Assembly (NCBI GenBank): GCA_003611955.1 | Contig: RAZE01000009.1 | Span: 62,001-126,000 of the forward strand | Length of the DNA stretch: 64,000 nt | Direction: 5' to 3' | DNA from: a bacterium 1XD8-76 | GTDB lineage: Bacteria > Bacillota > Clostridia > Lachnospirales > Lachnospiraceae | Shown here: in pieces, positions 43,466-52,421 of the stretch | Layout of the letters: the number at the start of each line of letters is the position of its first letter | Numbering within the stretch: the first letter of the stretch is position 1 | The notes under the pieces: model-generated | Seen by the model: the letters and a program-made list of their open reading frames with translations, nothing else | What the model was told of the DNA's origin: nothing | Database searches by the model: none | Made by a program: the position numbers and the translations under genes

Positions 43466-44221
43466 TTATTTTCCGGCAAGCCAGTGCAGGAGCCGATCCC
43501 ACAGAATAGGATAATATTCCCATTCGGTCATGTCTCTGGGCGCCCAGTGTGCCGTACAGTCAGTGGCATACGCCATCGTTCTGCCATGCCCGTAAGTCCC
43601 CAGCGCTATGATAGGATCCTTTTCATACTTTAAGATCACATCGGCATCATGCTTTGGGATCAGGCGGTTATAGCCGAGGATGTACGGCCATTTCTCAGGA
43701 AATCCTTTCAGGAGATCATGTCTTGATGGATCGCAGACCAGATCTGCTCCTTCCGGGGTCTCCACGCGGTCATCGTAAGAAAGCATGGTGACAGGAAGAA
43801 TCTCTTCTACAGGAGTATCTTTATAGTTGCCCTTTGCTTCATATCCCTGAAAAGTGGAGTATCCTCCGATCATTCCAAAACTGCCGCCGTCACTCACATA
43901 TTCCCGCACTAATTTTAACAGGTTGACCGTTCTTTTTCCGCTTCTGCACATATCGGGAAGCAACAGAAAAATATTGGAGCTGATATCACTGAAAAGAACC
44001 ACATCATATTGCTGCAGTTCTTTTTTTGTGCGGGGAAAATCCCGTGCCGCCAGATGGCATGGAATATGGGTGAATGTATGGCCGAGGGATTCGATCATAT
44101 TTTTTATGGGAAGGTAGGATTCCTCATAGGAGACGCTATAGGTCAGATCGTATCCTTTTATACTGCCGTTTTGTGCGATTGTAGTCTCGCCGACAAATAA
44201 TACCGATAGTTTTTTATCCAT
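43466..44221 (-). CDS. Class I glutamine-amidotransferase-like protein (PF07090/ThuA-like fold)
   Basis: A 251-residue soluble protein. It has YDVVLFSDISSNIFLL at about 74, GGSFGMIGGYSTFQG at about 113 where amidotransferases keep the nucleophile elbow, PVEEILPV, and a C-terminal GHGRTMAYATD...W. The pattern matches a putative glutamine-amidotransferase family, but no Cys is seen at the elbow, so ordinary glutamine hydrolysis is unlikely. ThuA-like relatives appear in sugar operons. Co-transcribed with the GntR regulator from the promoter at 44316-44343. AGAAGGAG precedes the ATG. Function unknown; perhaps it handles the imported sugar. Confidence 0.65.
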   Translation of the reverse strand: MDKKLSVLFVGETTIAQNGSIKGYDLTYSVSYEESYLPIKNMIESLGHTFTHIPCHLAARDFPRTKKELQQYDVVLFSDISSNIFLLLPDMCRSGKRTVNLLKLVREYVSDGGSFGMIGGYSTFQGYEAKGNYKDTPVEEILPVTMLSYDDRVETPEGADLVCDPSRHDLLKGFPEKWPYILGYNRLIPKHDADVILKYEKDPIIALGTYGHGRTMAYATDCTAHWAPRDMTEWEYYPILWDRLLHWLAGK

Positions 44222-44258
44222 TTGTATTCTCCTTCTTATTGTTATTATATTTTGACAA

Positions 44259-44272
44259 TAGATACGTAATTA
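44259..44272. promoter_or_regulatory. Putative operator copy 1, near the regulator start
   Basis: TAGATACGTAATTA is a near copy of the palindrome TAAATACGTATTTA found at 44523. It lies between the minus-strand promoter and the GATase-like gene's ribosome site, a position suited to autoregulation by the GntR protein. Confidence 0.6.
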
Positions 44273-44315
44273 ATGAAAAAAATAACGGATAAAGCAGGTA
44301 TTATTGTTCTCTTAT

Positions 44316-44343
44316 ATCATACCGCAAATCAAAATAATTACAA
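44316..44343 (-). promoter_or_regulatory. Promoter for the GATase-like/GntR pair
   Basis: On the minus strand TTGTAA (44338-44343) and TATGAT (44316-44321) are 16 bases apart. About 95 bases upstream of the GATase-like start, with the operator-like palindrome at 44259-44272 in between. Confidence 0.6.
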
Positions 44344-44438
44344 GTATCTTTTTGAAAATTTGTGCAATAAGGACATGTATTTTATTTTCTGTGAGGCTGT
44401 GCAGGTCAATTTTTATCAAAATATAAATAAAAATTTCC

Positions 44439-44467
44439 TTGACCGGACATAATTGTTATGTTATAGT
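44439..44467 (+). promoter_or_regulatory. Promoter of the sugar transporter operon
   Basis: TTGACC (44439-44444) and TATAGT (44462-44467) are 17 bases apart, near-consensus for the vegetative sigma factor. Three operator-like palindromes start 14 bases downstream of the -10, where a bound repressor would block the polymerase. Confidence 0.7.
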
Positions 44468-44480
44468 AGTCAGCAACAGA

Positions 44481-44536
44481 TAAATACGTAATTATTGAAT
44501 TAAATACGGTTTATTCTGTGATTAAATACGTATTTA
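44481..44536. promoter_or_regulatory. Three tandem operator palindromes
   Basis: TAAATACGTAATTA (44481-44494), TAAATACGGTTTAT (44501-44514) and TAAATACGTATTTA (44523-44536, a perfect palindrome). Starts are 20 and 22 bases apart, about two helical turns, so dimers could bind on one DNA face. They lie just after the -10 box and before the SBP gene. Most likely the GntR protein's sites (inference). Confidence 0.68.
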
Positions 44537-44624
44537 AATGAAAAGCTATCGGAAAAAGGATGTTCCGGAAAGCGGGGGTATTGTTCACTAACTTTAAAAT
44601 CTTGTTTAAGAATGGAGGATTATC

Positions 44625-45698
44625 ATGAAGAAAAAATTGGCGGTTATGATACTTGTCGCGTCTATGGCGGCTTCTCTGCTGGCGGCATGCGGAGCGGGAG
44701 CCGATGAGAAGACGAATGATGCGCAGGCGGGGGAAGAAACGGCAGAGGAAGCTGTGAAGGAAGAGGCAGAGCCTGCCGGGGAAGCGGAAAGCGAACCTGC
44801 GGGCGAGGAGCTGACAGTTGCCGGGGTCGTATTTCAGGATGATGAGTTTATGAATGCGCTGATCAATGGGATGAAAAAGGCATGTGAGGAAAATAATGTA
44901 GAGTTTGTGTCCTCCAATTCCAATAATGATCAGTCCAGGGAAGTAGAACTGATCAATACTTATGCAGGGCAGGGGGTGGACGCAATATGTATCGCGCCTC
45001 TTGATAAGGAAGCATCTCTGGCAAGCCTCGGCGCGGCGGCCGCTCAGGGAGTTGCCATAGGCTCTGTCAATATGGAGATATCCGATTCTGATTTTCTGGT
45101 GGGAGGCTATGCGTCCGACGACTATGCCAACGGGCATCAGGTCGGTGAATATGCGGCTGAGTGGATCGCTGAAAAGTACGACAGACCGATCAAGGTAGGA
45201 TTGATCCATTATGACCATCAGCTGCCGGAACAGTCTTCCAACAGATATGGCGGATTTTTTGCGGCGCTGGATGAGGCGGGCATTGAATATGAGATCGTTG
45301 CCAATCAGGGAGCTGAAAAAGAGGATCTGGCTCTGAGCGCGGCGAGCGATATGATCACTGCACATCCGGATATCGACGTATTTTACGGCGCGAACGGCGG
45401 CGGACTGCAGGGATTAGTGCAGGCAGTTGCACAGAGTGGTAAGGCCGGAGAAATGTATGCGTTTGGGTACGACGCTCAGGAAGGTATCTGCCAGCAGCTG
45501 CTGGATGAGAATGATATCCTTCAGGCGATCGTAGTACAGGATCCCTATTCTCAGGGCTACAGTTCGGCGACATTGCTTATTCAGTATCTGAGAGGTGAGA
45601 TCGAAGCAGTGGGAACCACAGAGTCCACGCCCGGTTTTCTGCTCACCCGTGATGATCCGGAAGCGGTTAAGACCTATGTAGAAGAAAACTATAAATAA
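44625..45698 (+). CDS. Sugar-binding lipoprotein of an ABC importer (RbsB-like)
   Basis: A 357-residue protein with a lipoprotein signal peptide: MKKK, hydrophobic core, then LLAAC at about residues 19-23, so Cys 23 would be lipidated. An acidic linker (about 25-62) leads to a type-I periplasmic-binding fold (Peripla_BP_4): VAGVVFQDDEFMNAL, SSNSNNDQSREVELINTYAGQGVDAI, and FYGANGGGLQGLVQA. Relatives bind monosaccharides such as ribose, xylose, allose or galactose. It delivers the sugar to the permease and ATPase encoded next. GGAGGATTATC precedes the ATG. Ligand not predictable by eye. Confidence 0.9.
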   Translation: MKKKLAVMILVASMAASLLAACGAGADEKTNDAQAGEETAEEAVKEEAEPAGEAESEPAGEELTVAGVVFQDDEFMNALINGMKKACEENNVEFVSSNSNNDQSREVELINTYAGQGVDAICIAPLDKEASLASLGAAAAQGVAIGSVNMEISDSDFLVGGYASDDYANGHQVGEYAAEWIAEKYDRPIKVGLIHYDHQLPEQSSNRYGGFFAALDEAGIEYEIVANQGAEKEDLALSAASDMITAHPDIDVFYGANGGGLQGLVQAVAQSGKAGEMYAFGYDAQEGICQQLLDENDILQAIVVQDPYSQGYSSATLLIQYLRGEIEAVGTTESTPGFLLTRDDPEAVKTYVEENYK

Positions 45699-45741
45699 TA
45701 GATACAGACTGGTGTTCCTGGCTGCCATAGGAATGTGAGAC

Positions 45742-45761
45742 GGACAGCCGGGGCACTGTCC
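45742..45761 (+). other. Intercistronic hairpin after the binding-protein gene
   Basis: GGACAG (45742-45747) and CTGTCC (45756-45761) form a 6-base stem with a GC-rich 8-base loop, followed by AGAAAAAAC. Placed between the SBP and ATPase genes, it may partially terminate or protect the SBP mRNA so the SBP is made in excess. Confidence 0.45.
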
Positions 45762-45801
45762 AGAAAAAACTTGGAGGCCGCTTGGCAGAAAGGATGCGGA
45801 T

Positions 45802-47319
45802 ATGAAATTAGCAGCCAGGGATATTGTAAAAGATTATCCGGGATGCCGTGCATTAGATAAAGTGAGTTTTGAAATGGAGAGCGGGAAAGTATATGCGCTG
45901 ATCGGTAAAAACGGATCTGGAAAATCAACGCTGGTCAAGCTGTTTGCCGGTGTGATACAGCCGACGGGCGGAGAACTTTATATGGATGATGAAAAACTTC
46001 ATTTTAAAACGCCGAAGGAAGCCCAGGATAAGGGGATCGTTACGGTATACCAGGAAATGAGTCTGATACCGGGGCTGACAGTTGCGGAAAATATATTTTT
46101 GAATCGAATGCCGAGGAAGGGGAGAGTGATCGACTGGAGGACAGCGTATCGGGAAGCGGACAGCCTGCTGAAGACAATGGGAGCAGCCATTGATCCGCGC
46201 GCTCTGATCAAGGACCTGAGCATGTGGCAGAAGCAGATCGTGGAAATTACCAGAGCCATGAGTTTTTCTCCGAAAGTTCTCATGTTGGACGAGCCCACAT
46301 CCGCATTGGCGCAGCATGAGGTGCAGAATCTCCTTTCCTTTGTGCGAAAGCTGAAGGAGCGGGATATTATTGTGATCTATATCACACATAAACTGCAGGA
46401 ACTTCAGCGGGTGGCGGATGAGATCGTAGTGCTCAGGGATGGAGAGTTTATCGGGCAGAAGCCGGTAAAAGACATTGACAACAAAGAAATTGTCCACATG
46501 ATGTTTGGCGAGGTTTCTCTGCGGCATCGTCCGGAGGATGTGATCCCGGGAAGAGATGTGGTCATGTCGGTGAGAGGGCTGACTCAGAAACGTACTTTTC
46601 AGAATATTACATTTGATCTGTATAGAGGAGAGGTGCTGGGTATTGCGGGAATGCTCGGTTCGGGGAGAACAGAACTTCTCAGGGCTATTTTCGGCGCGGA
46701 TAAATTTCAGGAAGGTACTGTCGAGATCGAAGGGAAGAAAATAGAGAAATTTGATCCGATCCATCTGATCGATGCCGGAGTCGGATTGACACCGGAGGAA
46801 CGCAAGACACAGGGCGTTATCCTGATGCATTCCGTGAAGGATAATCTGAATTACGCGAGCATCAGAGCCAATACGATCGGGAAATATATAGAAGATAAGA
46901 AAAAACGGGATGAGAACGCCGAAAAGCAGGTCAGGGACCTTCAGATACGGATTCCGGACATTGACTCACCGTGCAGTACGCTCTCCGGCGGAAATCAGCA
47001 GAAGGTGGTCGTCGGAAACTGGCTGAGCATTCATCCGAGGATCATGTTGTATGACGAACCGTCGAGGGGAATCGATGTAAATGCGAAACAGCAGATCTTT
47101 GAAATCATGTGGAAGGGGAGCAAGGAGGGAATATCCACGATATTTGTCTCAACTGAGCTGGAGGAACTTCTGGAAGTCTGCAACCGCATTCTTATCATGT
47201 GTCATGGGGAACTGGTGGGGGAAGTGGATCCGGACAGGTGTCCCATAGACGAATTGTATGCATGCTGTATGTCCGGCGTGATACCGCCGGAGATCATATA
47301 TAGGAGGAAGGAGGCGTGA
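45802..47319 (+). CDS. Sugar ABC importer ATPase, two ATPase domains (RbsA-like)
   Basis: 505 residues with two fused ATPase halves. The first has GKNGSGKST at about 35-43, an LSMWQKQIVEITRA signature-like segment near 138, and MLDEPTSAL near 161. The second has a degenerate GMLGSGRTE near 284, LSGGNQQKV near 394, and LYDEPSRGIDV near 415. This is the layout of RbsA, XylG and MglA. In this family the first half normally carries LSxxxxQ, and LSMWQKQ fits that. It energises uptake with the permease that follows 6 bases later. Confidence 0.93.
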   Translation: MKLAARDIVKDYPGCRALDKVSFEMESGKVYALIGKNGSGKSTLVKLFAGVIQPTGGELYMDDEKLHFKTPKEAQDKGIVTVYQEMSLIPGLTVAENIFLNRMPRKGRVIDWRTAYREADSLLKTMGAAIDPRALIKDLSMWQKQIVEITRAMSFSPKVLMLDEPTSALAQHEVQNLLSFVRKLKERDIIVIYITHKLQELQRVADEIVVLRDGEFIGQKPVKDIDNKEIVHMMFGEVSLRHRPEDVIPGRDVVMSVRGLTQKRTFQNITFDLYRGEVLGIAGMLGSGRTELLRAIFGADKFQEGTVEIEGKKIEKFDPIHLIDAGVGLTPEERKTQGVILMHSVKDNLNYASIRANTIGKYIEDKKKRDENAEKQVRDLQIRIPDIDSPCSTLSGGNQQKVVVGNWLSIHPRIMLYDEPSRGIDVNAKQQIFEIMWKGSKEGISTIFVSTELEELLEVCNRILIMCHGELVGEVDPDRCPIDELYACCMSGVIPPEIIYRRKEA

Positions 47320-47325
47320 CAACAG

Positions 47326-48324
47326 TTGAAGAAAAGTGAATTTCATGTCAGAGCTGTAAAAATATTTATACTGGACCACATTATAGCGATTGTTTTGATC
47401 CTGCTGATCCTGTTTTTGTCGTTGGCGGCGCCGTCATTTTTGACCGTGACAAACTGGCTGAATATTTTAAAGGCGATCTCCATGAAGGGAGTGATCGCTT
47501 TTGGTATGACAATGGTTATCATTGCAGGACAGATCGATCTGTCTATAGGATCCGTGGTAGCGATCGGGGGAGTTATCGCGGCGTTTGCCTGTGAGAATCT
47601 CCCCGGAATGAGCGGGATGAGCCTGACAGCGGCGGCGATCATCGGTATGCTGGCGGCGGTTATCCTTTCCGGAGGCCTCGGAGCATTTCACGGATTTTTT
47701 CAGGTGCGGTGCGGAATGCCGGCGTTTATCATCACACTCGCCACACAGCTGTTTCTGTACGGCCTTGCGGGGATCATCTGCGGCGGATTCCCGATTGCGG
47801 GAAAAATGCCGGACTGGTTTAACCATATCGGTGTGGGGCGCGTGGGCAACATTCCGATCCCGGCTATCATCCTGGTGATCATATTTCTTATATCTTTTTT
47901 TGTTATGGGGTATACGAGGATCGGCAGGGCAGTGTATGCGGTGGGCGGAAACGCAGAAGCGGCCCGCCTGGCAGGTATCAATGTGATGACAACGGAGATA
48001 TTCTGTTTTGCGGCTACGGCAGTCTTTGCGACGATAGGAGGTTTTATCAATTCCGCGCAGGTTCTGCAGGCCACATTTAACTTCGGGAGAGGCTGGGAGA
48101 CGGATGTTATCTCCGCGGTAGTGATCGGAGGTACTTCCATGACAGGAGGCGTGGGAAGGATCAGCGGTACGATGCTCGGCATTATTTTTATCGGCGTGAT
48201 CGCAAACGGAATGACACTTCTGGATGTGAGCGTGTATATGCAGTATGTGATTCGAGCGACGCTGTTGTTCTGCGCGGTCCTGCTCAGTATATTCCTGCCG
48301 AAATTGAAACAGAAAATAAGCTGA
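47326..48324 (+). CDS. Sugar ABC importer permease (RbsC-like)
   Basis: A 332-residue membrane protein with about 8-10 segments. It has the RbsC-family motifs GMTMVIIAGQIDLSIGSVVAI near 58, GNAEAARLAGINV near 206, and GGTSMTGGVGRISGT near 265. It starts at TTG 47326; AGGAAGGAGG lies about 11 bases upstream and no in-frame ATG is nearby. Forms the channel of the importer with the SBP and ATPase. Confidence 0.92.
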   Translation: MKKSEFHVRAVKIFILDHIIAIVLILLILFLSLAAPSFLTVTNWLNILKAISMKGVIAFGMTMVIIAGQIDLSIGSVVAIGGVIAAFACENLPGMSGMSLTAAAIIGMLAAVILSGGLGAFHGFFQVRCGMPAFIITLATQLFLYGLAGIICGGFPIAGKMPDWFNHIGVGRVGNIPIPAIILVIIFLISFFVMGYTRIGRAVYAVGGNAEAARLAGINVMTTEIFCFAATAVFATIGGFINSAQVLQATFNFGRGWETDVISAVVIGGTSMTGGVGRISGTMLGIIFIGVIANGMTLLDVSVYMQYVIRATLLFCAVLLSIFLPKLKQKIS

Positions 48325-48339
48325 TGAAGGAGAAAGAAG

Positions 48340-48996
48340 ATGACATATCAGATTGCGCTTGATACGTTTACATTGGAGGAGGCGGTCAGGAAGGCTGAAA
48401 TTTTAAAAGAGTATGTACAGGTATTTGAAATAGGGACTCCGCTGGTGCTCAGAATGGGCCAGGAGGCGATCAGACAGATGCGGAGACATTTTCCGGAACA
48501 TGATATTCTGGCGGATTACAAAATGATGGATGCCGGAGATTATGAGGCTCACATCGCATTTGAGGCGGGGGCATCCATCGTCACCGTGTGCGGTGCGGCG
48601 AATCCGGATACGGTAAAAAATGCCATCAGACAGGCGAAGGAGGATGGCGCGAAGGTGATGATAGACATGATCGCTGTGGGGGATCTGGAGGAGAGGCTTA
48701 TGGAATTGGATGAGCTCGGTGCGGAGTATATTCAGGTACATACCGCTTTTGACGGGAGGGGAGACAAGACGCCGGTCAGACAGCTGCGCACCGCAAAGCA
48801 GATTCTGAAAAAGACAAAATGCGCAGTGGCGGGCGGAATCGGAGTGCAGAACATCCGGGAGATTGCTGCCCTGAGACCGGATCATATTGTTCTGGGAAGC
48901 CGTCTGTTTGCGGCGGAGGATCTGTGCGAAGAGATGAGAAAAATAAATCAGATGGTGAAGGAGGTATGGGATGAAGAAACTGGAATATATGGATGA
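48340..48996 (+). CDS. hxlA: 3-hexulose-6-phosphate synthase-like protein (OMP decarboxylase superfamily)
   Basis: A 218-residue TIM barrel. ALDTFTLEEA opens strand 1, FEIGTPL strand 2, LADYKMMDAG at about 58-67 gives the Asp-Lys-Asp site, VTVCGAA strand 4, VHTAFDGR near 143, and AGGIGVQN near 166. HxlA joins ribulose-5-phosphate with formaldehyde; the reverse releases formaldehyde. UlaD, a keto-gulonate-phosphate decarboxylase, is in the same superfamily. Because the next gene encodes the HxlB-like isomerase, the synthase call is favoured. The two genes overlap by 26 bases. Actual substrate could differ. Confidence 0.85.
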   Translation: MTYQIALDTFTLEEAVRKAEILKEYVQVFEIGTPLVLRMGQEAIRQMRRHFPEHDILADYKMMDAGDYEAHIAFEAGASIVTVCGAANPDTVKNAIRQAKEDGAKVMIDMIAVGDLEERLMELDELGAEYIQVHTAFDGRGDKTPVRQLRTAKQILKKTKCAVAGGIGVQNIREIAALRPDHIVLGSRLFAAEDLCEEMRKINQMVKEVWDEETGIYG

Positions 48997-49546
48997 GCTT
49001 GTTTCAGAGATATCGACGGCATTGTCCACTGTGGATAATATGCAGGTGGAAGCGTTGACAGAAGCTATTATGGAGGCGCCCCATGTATTTATATCCGGTT
49101 CCGGAAGATCGGGCTTAAGTATCCGGGAATTTGCGATGCGGCTGATGCATATGGGAATTTCGGTGTATGTGCTGGGGGAGGTGGTGACGCCGGGACTGGC
49201 GGAGGGAGACCTTCTGATCATCGCCTCAGGCTCAGGGGAGACCGGCGGCCAGGTGGTCGTCGCTGAGAAAGCGAAGAAGCTGGGCGGAAAACTGGGATTG
49301 ATAACGATCGCTTCAGGTTCCAGCCTGGACAGTATGGCGGACTATCCGGTTTATATCAATGCGCCCGCCACAAAGCTGAACCGTCTGAACAGGGAAGGCT
49401 GCGTGAAGGTAAGCTCGATCCAGCCTATGGCTTCTCTGTTTGAACAGTGCGTCCTTTTGGTGTTGGATCTTATCATTTTGAAGCTGATGAATAAACGGGG
49501 AAAGAATTCGGATGAAATGTTCTTAAATCACACGAATCTGGAATGA
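48971..49546 (+). CDS. hxlB: 6-phospho-3-hexuloisomerase-like SIS protein
   Basis: A 191-residue SIS-domain protein: ISGSGRSGLSIREFAMRLMHMG at about 38, IIASGSGETGGQVVVAEKAKKLG at about 77, then DYPVYINAPATK near 125 and a helical C-terminus with QPMASLFEQ. This matches HxlB, which converts 3-hexulose-6-phosphate to fructose-6-phosphate. GGAGGTATGGG precedes the ATG inside the hxlA end, so translation is coupled. The stop overlaps the in-frame ATG at 49543, but the next gene's better start is 49558. Confidence 0.87.
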   Translation: MKKLEYMDELVSEISTALSTVDNMQVEALTEAIMEAPHVFISGSGRSGLSIREFAMRLMHMGISVYVLGEVVTPGLAEGDLLIIASGSGETGGQVVVAEKAKKLGGKLGLITIASGSSLDSMADYPVYINAPATKLNRLNREGCVKVSSIQPMASLFEQCVLLVLDLIILKLMNKRGKNSDEMFLNHTNLE

Positions 49547-49557
49547 CGGAGGAAGCC

Positions 49558-50514
49558 ATGAATTGTAAGATAGCCGGTTTTGGAGAGAGCGTCGTTGATT
49601 TTATTCCGGTGGACAGCGGGAAGAATACGGGAGATGGCTGTATTACCTACAAAGCATGTCCCGGGGGAAGCGTGGCAAATTTTTGTGTCGTGATGGCGAG
49701 GCAGGGGATAGAGAGCGCATTTGTGGGCGGTGTTGGAGACGACAGGTTCGGCAGATTTTTGCAGGAGAGGATCGCAGATTTTCGTGTGGACAGCAGTTCC
49801 ATGGTTTTTACACAGGAATGCGGGACAAACCTGACTTTTGTCGATCTGAAAGAAAAGGATCAGAGGGAGTATTCCTTTGTGAATCAGCCGGGAGCTGACA
49901 AGATGGTAGATTATGAACAGATCGACATTCAAAAAATATTTGGCTGCAGCCTGTTGCATGTATCGTCCAATGCGATGATATGCGGAAAGACCAGAAAGTC
50001 ACAGCCGAGATTGATGCAGGAGGCAAAAAGGAGAGGACTTTTGATTTCCTATGATGTGAACTACAGGGCAAATTATTATCGCACCAGGGAGGAAGCCCTA
50101 GAGATTTTGCGCACACCGTTAGAATGGGCAGATATTGTGAAGGTGACGGAGGAGGAACTGGAATTTCTGACAGGGGCCCGTACGGTGGAAGCGGCAAGGA
50201 GTCTTATGGAATATGGGGCGGGGCTCATCCTTGTGACGGAGGGGGAAGGCGGAAGCAGCTTTATTCTGCCGGACTGCGAAGGCCATGTACCTGCCTGCCG
50301 GGTTCCGGTCGTGGATACAACAGGCGCCGGAGACTGTTTTCTGGGAGGATTTTTAAGCTGGATGCTCTTACACGGGAATCTGAGACATATGACAGAGAAG
50401 GATATCTTTGAGGCTTCGATATATGCGAATAAAGCGGCAGCGCTGTCCATACAGAGAATGGGGGCGATGTCCAGTGTGCCCACGAGGGAAGAAGTGGAAA
50501 ATTTTAAAGGGTAA
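49558..50514 (+). CDS. PfkB-family sugar kinase (fructokinase/ribokinase type)
   Basis: About 318 residues. N-terminal GFGESVVDFIPV, PGGSVANFCVVMARQG near 36 (PfkB signature 1), and DTTGAGDCFLGGF near 254 (signature 2, with the catalytic Asp of the GAGD motif). The family phosphorylates hydroxymethyl ends of ketoses or ribose. In context it would phosphorylate the ketose made by the D-lyxose isomerase-like enzyme (inference). ATG 49558 is chosen because GGAGG is six bases upstream. Confidence 0.88.
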   Translation: MNCKIAGFGESVVDFIPVDSGKNTGDGCITYKACPGGSVANFCVVMARQGIESAFVGGVGDDRFGRFLQERIADFRVDSSSMVFTQECGTNLTFVDLKEKDQREYSFVNQPGADKMVDYEQIDIQKIFGCSLLHVSSNAMICGKTRKSQPRLMQEAKRRGLLISYDVNYRANYYRTREEALEILRTPLEWADIVKVTEEELEFLTGARTVEAARSLMEYGAGLILVTEGEGGSSFILPDCEGHVPACRVPVVDTTGAGDCFLGGFLSWMLLHGNLRHMTEKDIFEASIYANKAAALSIQRMGAMSSVPTREEVENFKG

Positions 50515-50546
50515 GCGCAGAAAGCAGCGCGGAAATGGAGGTAAAA

Positions 50547-51233
50547 ATGAAACGTTCAGAGGTAAATATGCGGATTCGCGAAATGGAAGAGCTGATCGGG
50601 AAGGTGGGATTTAATCTGCCGGATTTTCTGAGTTTTACGCCGGAGGAATGGCAGCAGAAAGGACATGAATACGATGAGATTCGGGACAATATGCTGGGAT
50701 GGGATGTGACAGATTACGGGGAGGGAGACTGGGAAAAATTGGGCAATACGCTGATCACTCTTCGCAACGGAAATGTGCATGATCCAAAATATACGAAAAG
50801 TTATGCGGAGAAGCTTTGCAGGAATATCGAGGGGCAGATCTCGCCGATGCACTTTCACTGGAATAAAATGGAGGATATCATCAACCGCGGCGGCGGAAAC
50901 CTTTTGGTAAAACTGTACTGTGCAAACGAAGATAACAGCATGAACATGGAGAAGGAGGTGGAGGTCTGTTCCGACGGGAGAAGGTACATGGTTCCGGCAG
51001 GCACGGAAATACGCCTGACGCCGGGGCAGAGCGTAACGCTCTATCCGTACTATTATCATGAGATCCGTGTGGAGCCGGGGACAAAGGAGGTTCTGATCGG
51101 GGAGGTGTCCATGTGCAATGATGATAATACGGACAACTGTTTTCTGAAAGAACTGGGGCGTTTTCCGGCTATTGAGGAGGATGAACCGGCATACCGCCTG
51201 CTCTGTAATGAGTATCCGGAGGCAAAGGACTGA
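50547..51233 (+). CDS. D-lyxose isomerase-like cupin
   Basis: A 228-residue protein matching the D-lyxose isomerase family. It has PMHFHWNKMEDIINRGGG at about 99-116, giving two His and a Glu for the metal, VPAGTEIRLTPGQSVTLYPYYYHE at about 149, and a LIGEVSMCNDD segment near 192. The known enzymes interconvert D-lyxose and D-xylulose and also D-mannose and D-fructose. It probably isomerises an imported aldose. GGAGG is five bases before ATG 50547; an earlier ATG at 50535 is less well placed. Seven bases separate it from the dehydrogenase gene. Confidence 0.83.
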   Translation: MKRSEVNMRIREMEELIGKVGFNLPDFLSFTPEEWQQKGHEYDEIRDNMLGWDVTDYGEGDWEKLGNTLITLRNGNVHDPKYTKSYAEKLCRNIEGQISPMHFHWNKMEDIINRGGGNLLVKLYCANEDNSMNMEKEVEVCSDGRRYMVPAGTEIRLTPGQSVTLYPYYYHEIRVEPGTKEVLIGEVSMCNDDNTDNCFLKELGRFPAIEEDEPAYRLLCNEYPEAKD

Positions 51234-51239
51234 GAGCTT

Positions 51240-52421
51240 ATGGGAAAGATCGTGATAGTGGGGGCAGGACGGGAAGGGAAGGGACATCTCGGGATAGTAT
51301 TCTCGGAGGGCGGATGGGAAGTATCCTTTTTAGACAAGGATCCGGAAGTGATAGAAGCCCTGCGCCAGGGGCAGTATGAGGTGACAGAATACCGGGCGGA
51401 AGATACCAAACGCAAGGTGATAAGCGGTTATAAGGCGTTTTGGACAGACGGGCAGCGATCGTGCGGGAAGGAGATAATGGAGGCGGATGTGATTGCGCTG
51501 TGTCTGTATCCGGAAGATATGGGGGATGCCATATCCTATCTCCTTCCGGTACTGGAACAGAGAAGCAGGATGAATCCGGCGAAATGTCTGACCATGTTTC
51601 CGTGCACAAATGAGAATGGGCTGATCCCGGAGATAGACAGCCAGATAAAAGACGGGCTGGATGAAGAGGGGAGAAAGTGGTACGGGGAGAAGGTGTCGTT
51701 GGTGGATACTGTGGTGAGAAGGCCTGTGGGAGCAGAGAGCAGCAGTTCTCTGGAACTGGAGGCAGGCGTGGTCTGCCCGCTTCTGATCGGAGAACCGGTA
51801 TATGCGGATCTGAGGGGAGTACCATGGGTGGAGAAGTGTCCGGCGGATATGGAGCTGTTAAAAAAGCTGAAAGTACATACCATCAATACGGCGCATGCCG
51901 CCTGTGCATATGCGGGTTATTTGAAGGGCTACCGGATGATCGATGAGGCAAAGGCGGACAGGGAAGTCTCGGCGGTCATAAGCGGGGTGCTGGAGGAATC
52001 GGTGCCTGTACTGGCCAGGGTGTATCCTATTTCGGAAAAGGAGCTGTGGGATCTGGCGATATTCCCGGATTCAAAAGACGCGTTCTGCGATCCGGTCACA
52101 CGGGTTGCATTTAATCCGCTGAGAAAGCTGGCGCGTCATGACAGACTGACGGAAAATGCCTGCCTGTGCCTGGAACATGGGGTTGATCCGAAATACCTGA
52201 TTCTGTCGATCGCAAACGGCATGGCATATGACGCGCCGGGGGATGCCGCGGCGGAGATGATCCAGAGCTGGATCGGGGAGTATGGGATAGAGCAGGCGGT
52301 GAGCAGAGTGACAGGCCTTCCTGCGGAACATGAGATCGTAAGACGGGTTTCGGAATGCTGGGCAGGGAGAAAGAGAAGGAGGCGGAAAGAGCGTGAAAAA
52401 AATAATGAACAGACCGGATGA
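51240..52421 (+). CDS. Mannitol-1-phosphate 5-dehydrogenase-like oxidoreductase
   Basis: A 393-residue protein. IVIVGAGREGKGHLG at the N-terminus is the NAD-binding loop. The C-terminal half shows TINTAHAACAYAGYLKGY near 222, RVAFNPLRKLARHDRL near 287, matching the mannitol/polyol-phosphate dehydrogenase family, where the N-T-x-H and Lys residues act. It would oxidise a polyol phosphate or reduce a ketose phosphate. The N-terminal half looks less typical (many Cys, for example FPCTNENG), so substrate could be novel. Its 3' end overlaps dhaK by 29 bases. Confidence 0.75.
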   Translation: MGKIVIVGAGREGKGHLGIVFSEGGWEVSFLDKDPEVIEALRQGQYEVTEYRAEDTKRKVISGYKAFWTDGQRSCGKEIMEADVIALCLYPEDMGDAISYLLPVLEQRSRMNPAKCLTMFPCTNENGLIPEIDSQIKDGLDEEGRKWYGEKVSLVDTVVRRPVGAESSSSLELEAGVVCPLLIGEPVYADLRGVPWVEKCPADMELLKKLKVHTINTAHAACAYAGYLKGYRMIDEAKADREVSAVISGVLEESVPVLARVYPISEKELWDLAIFPDSKDAFCDPVTRVAFNPLRKLARHDRLTENACLCLEHGVDPKYLILSIANGMAYDAPGDAAAEMIQSWIGEYGIEQAVSRVTGLPAEHEIVRRVSECWAGRKRRRRKEREKNNEQTG

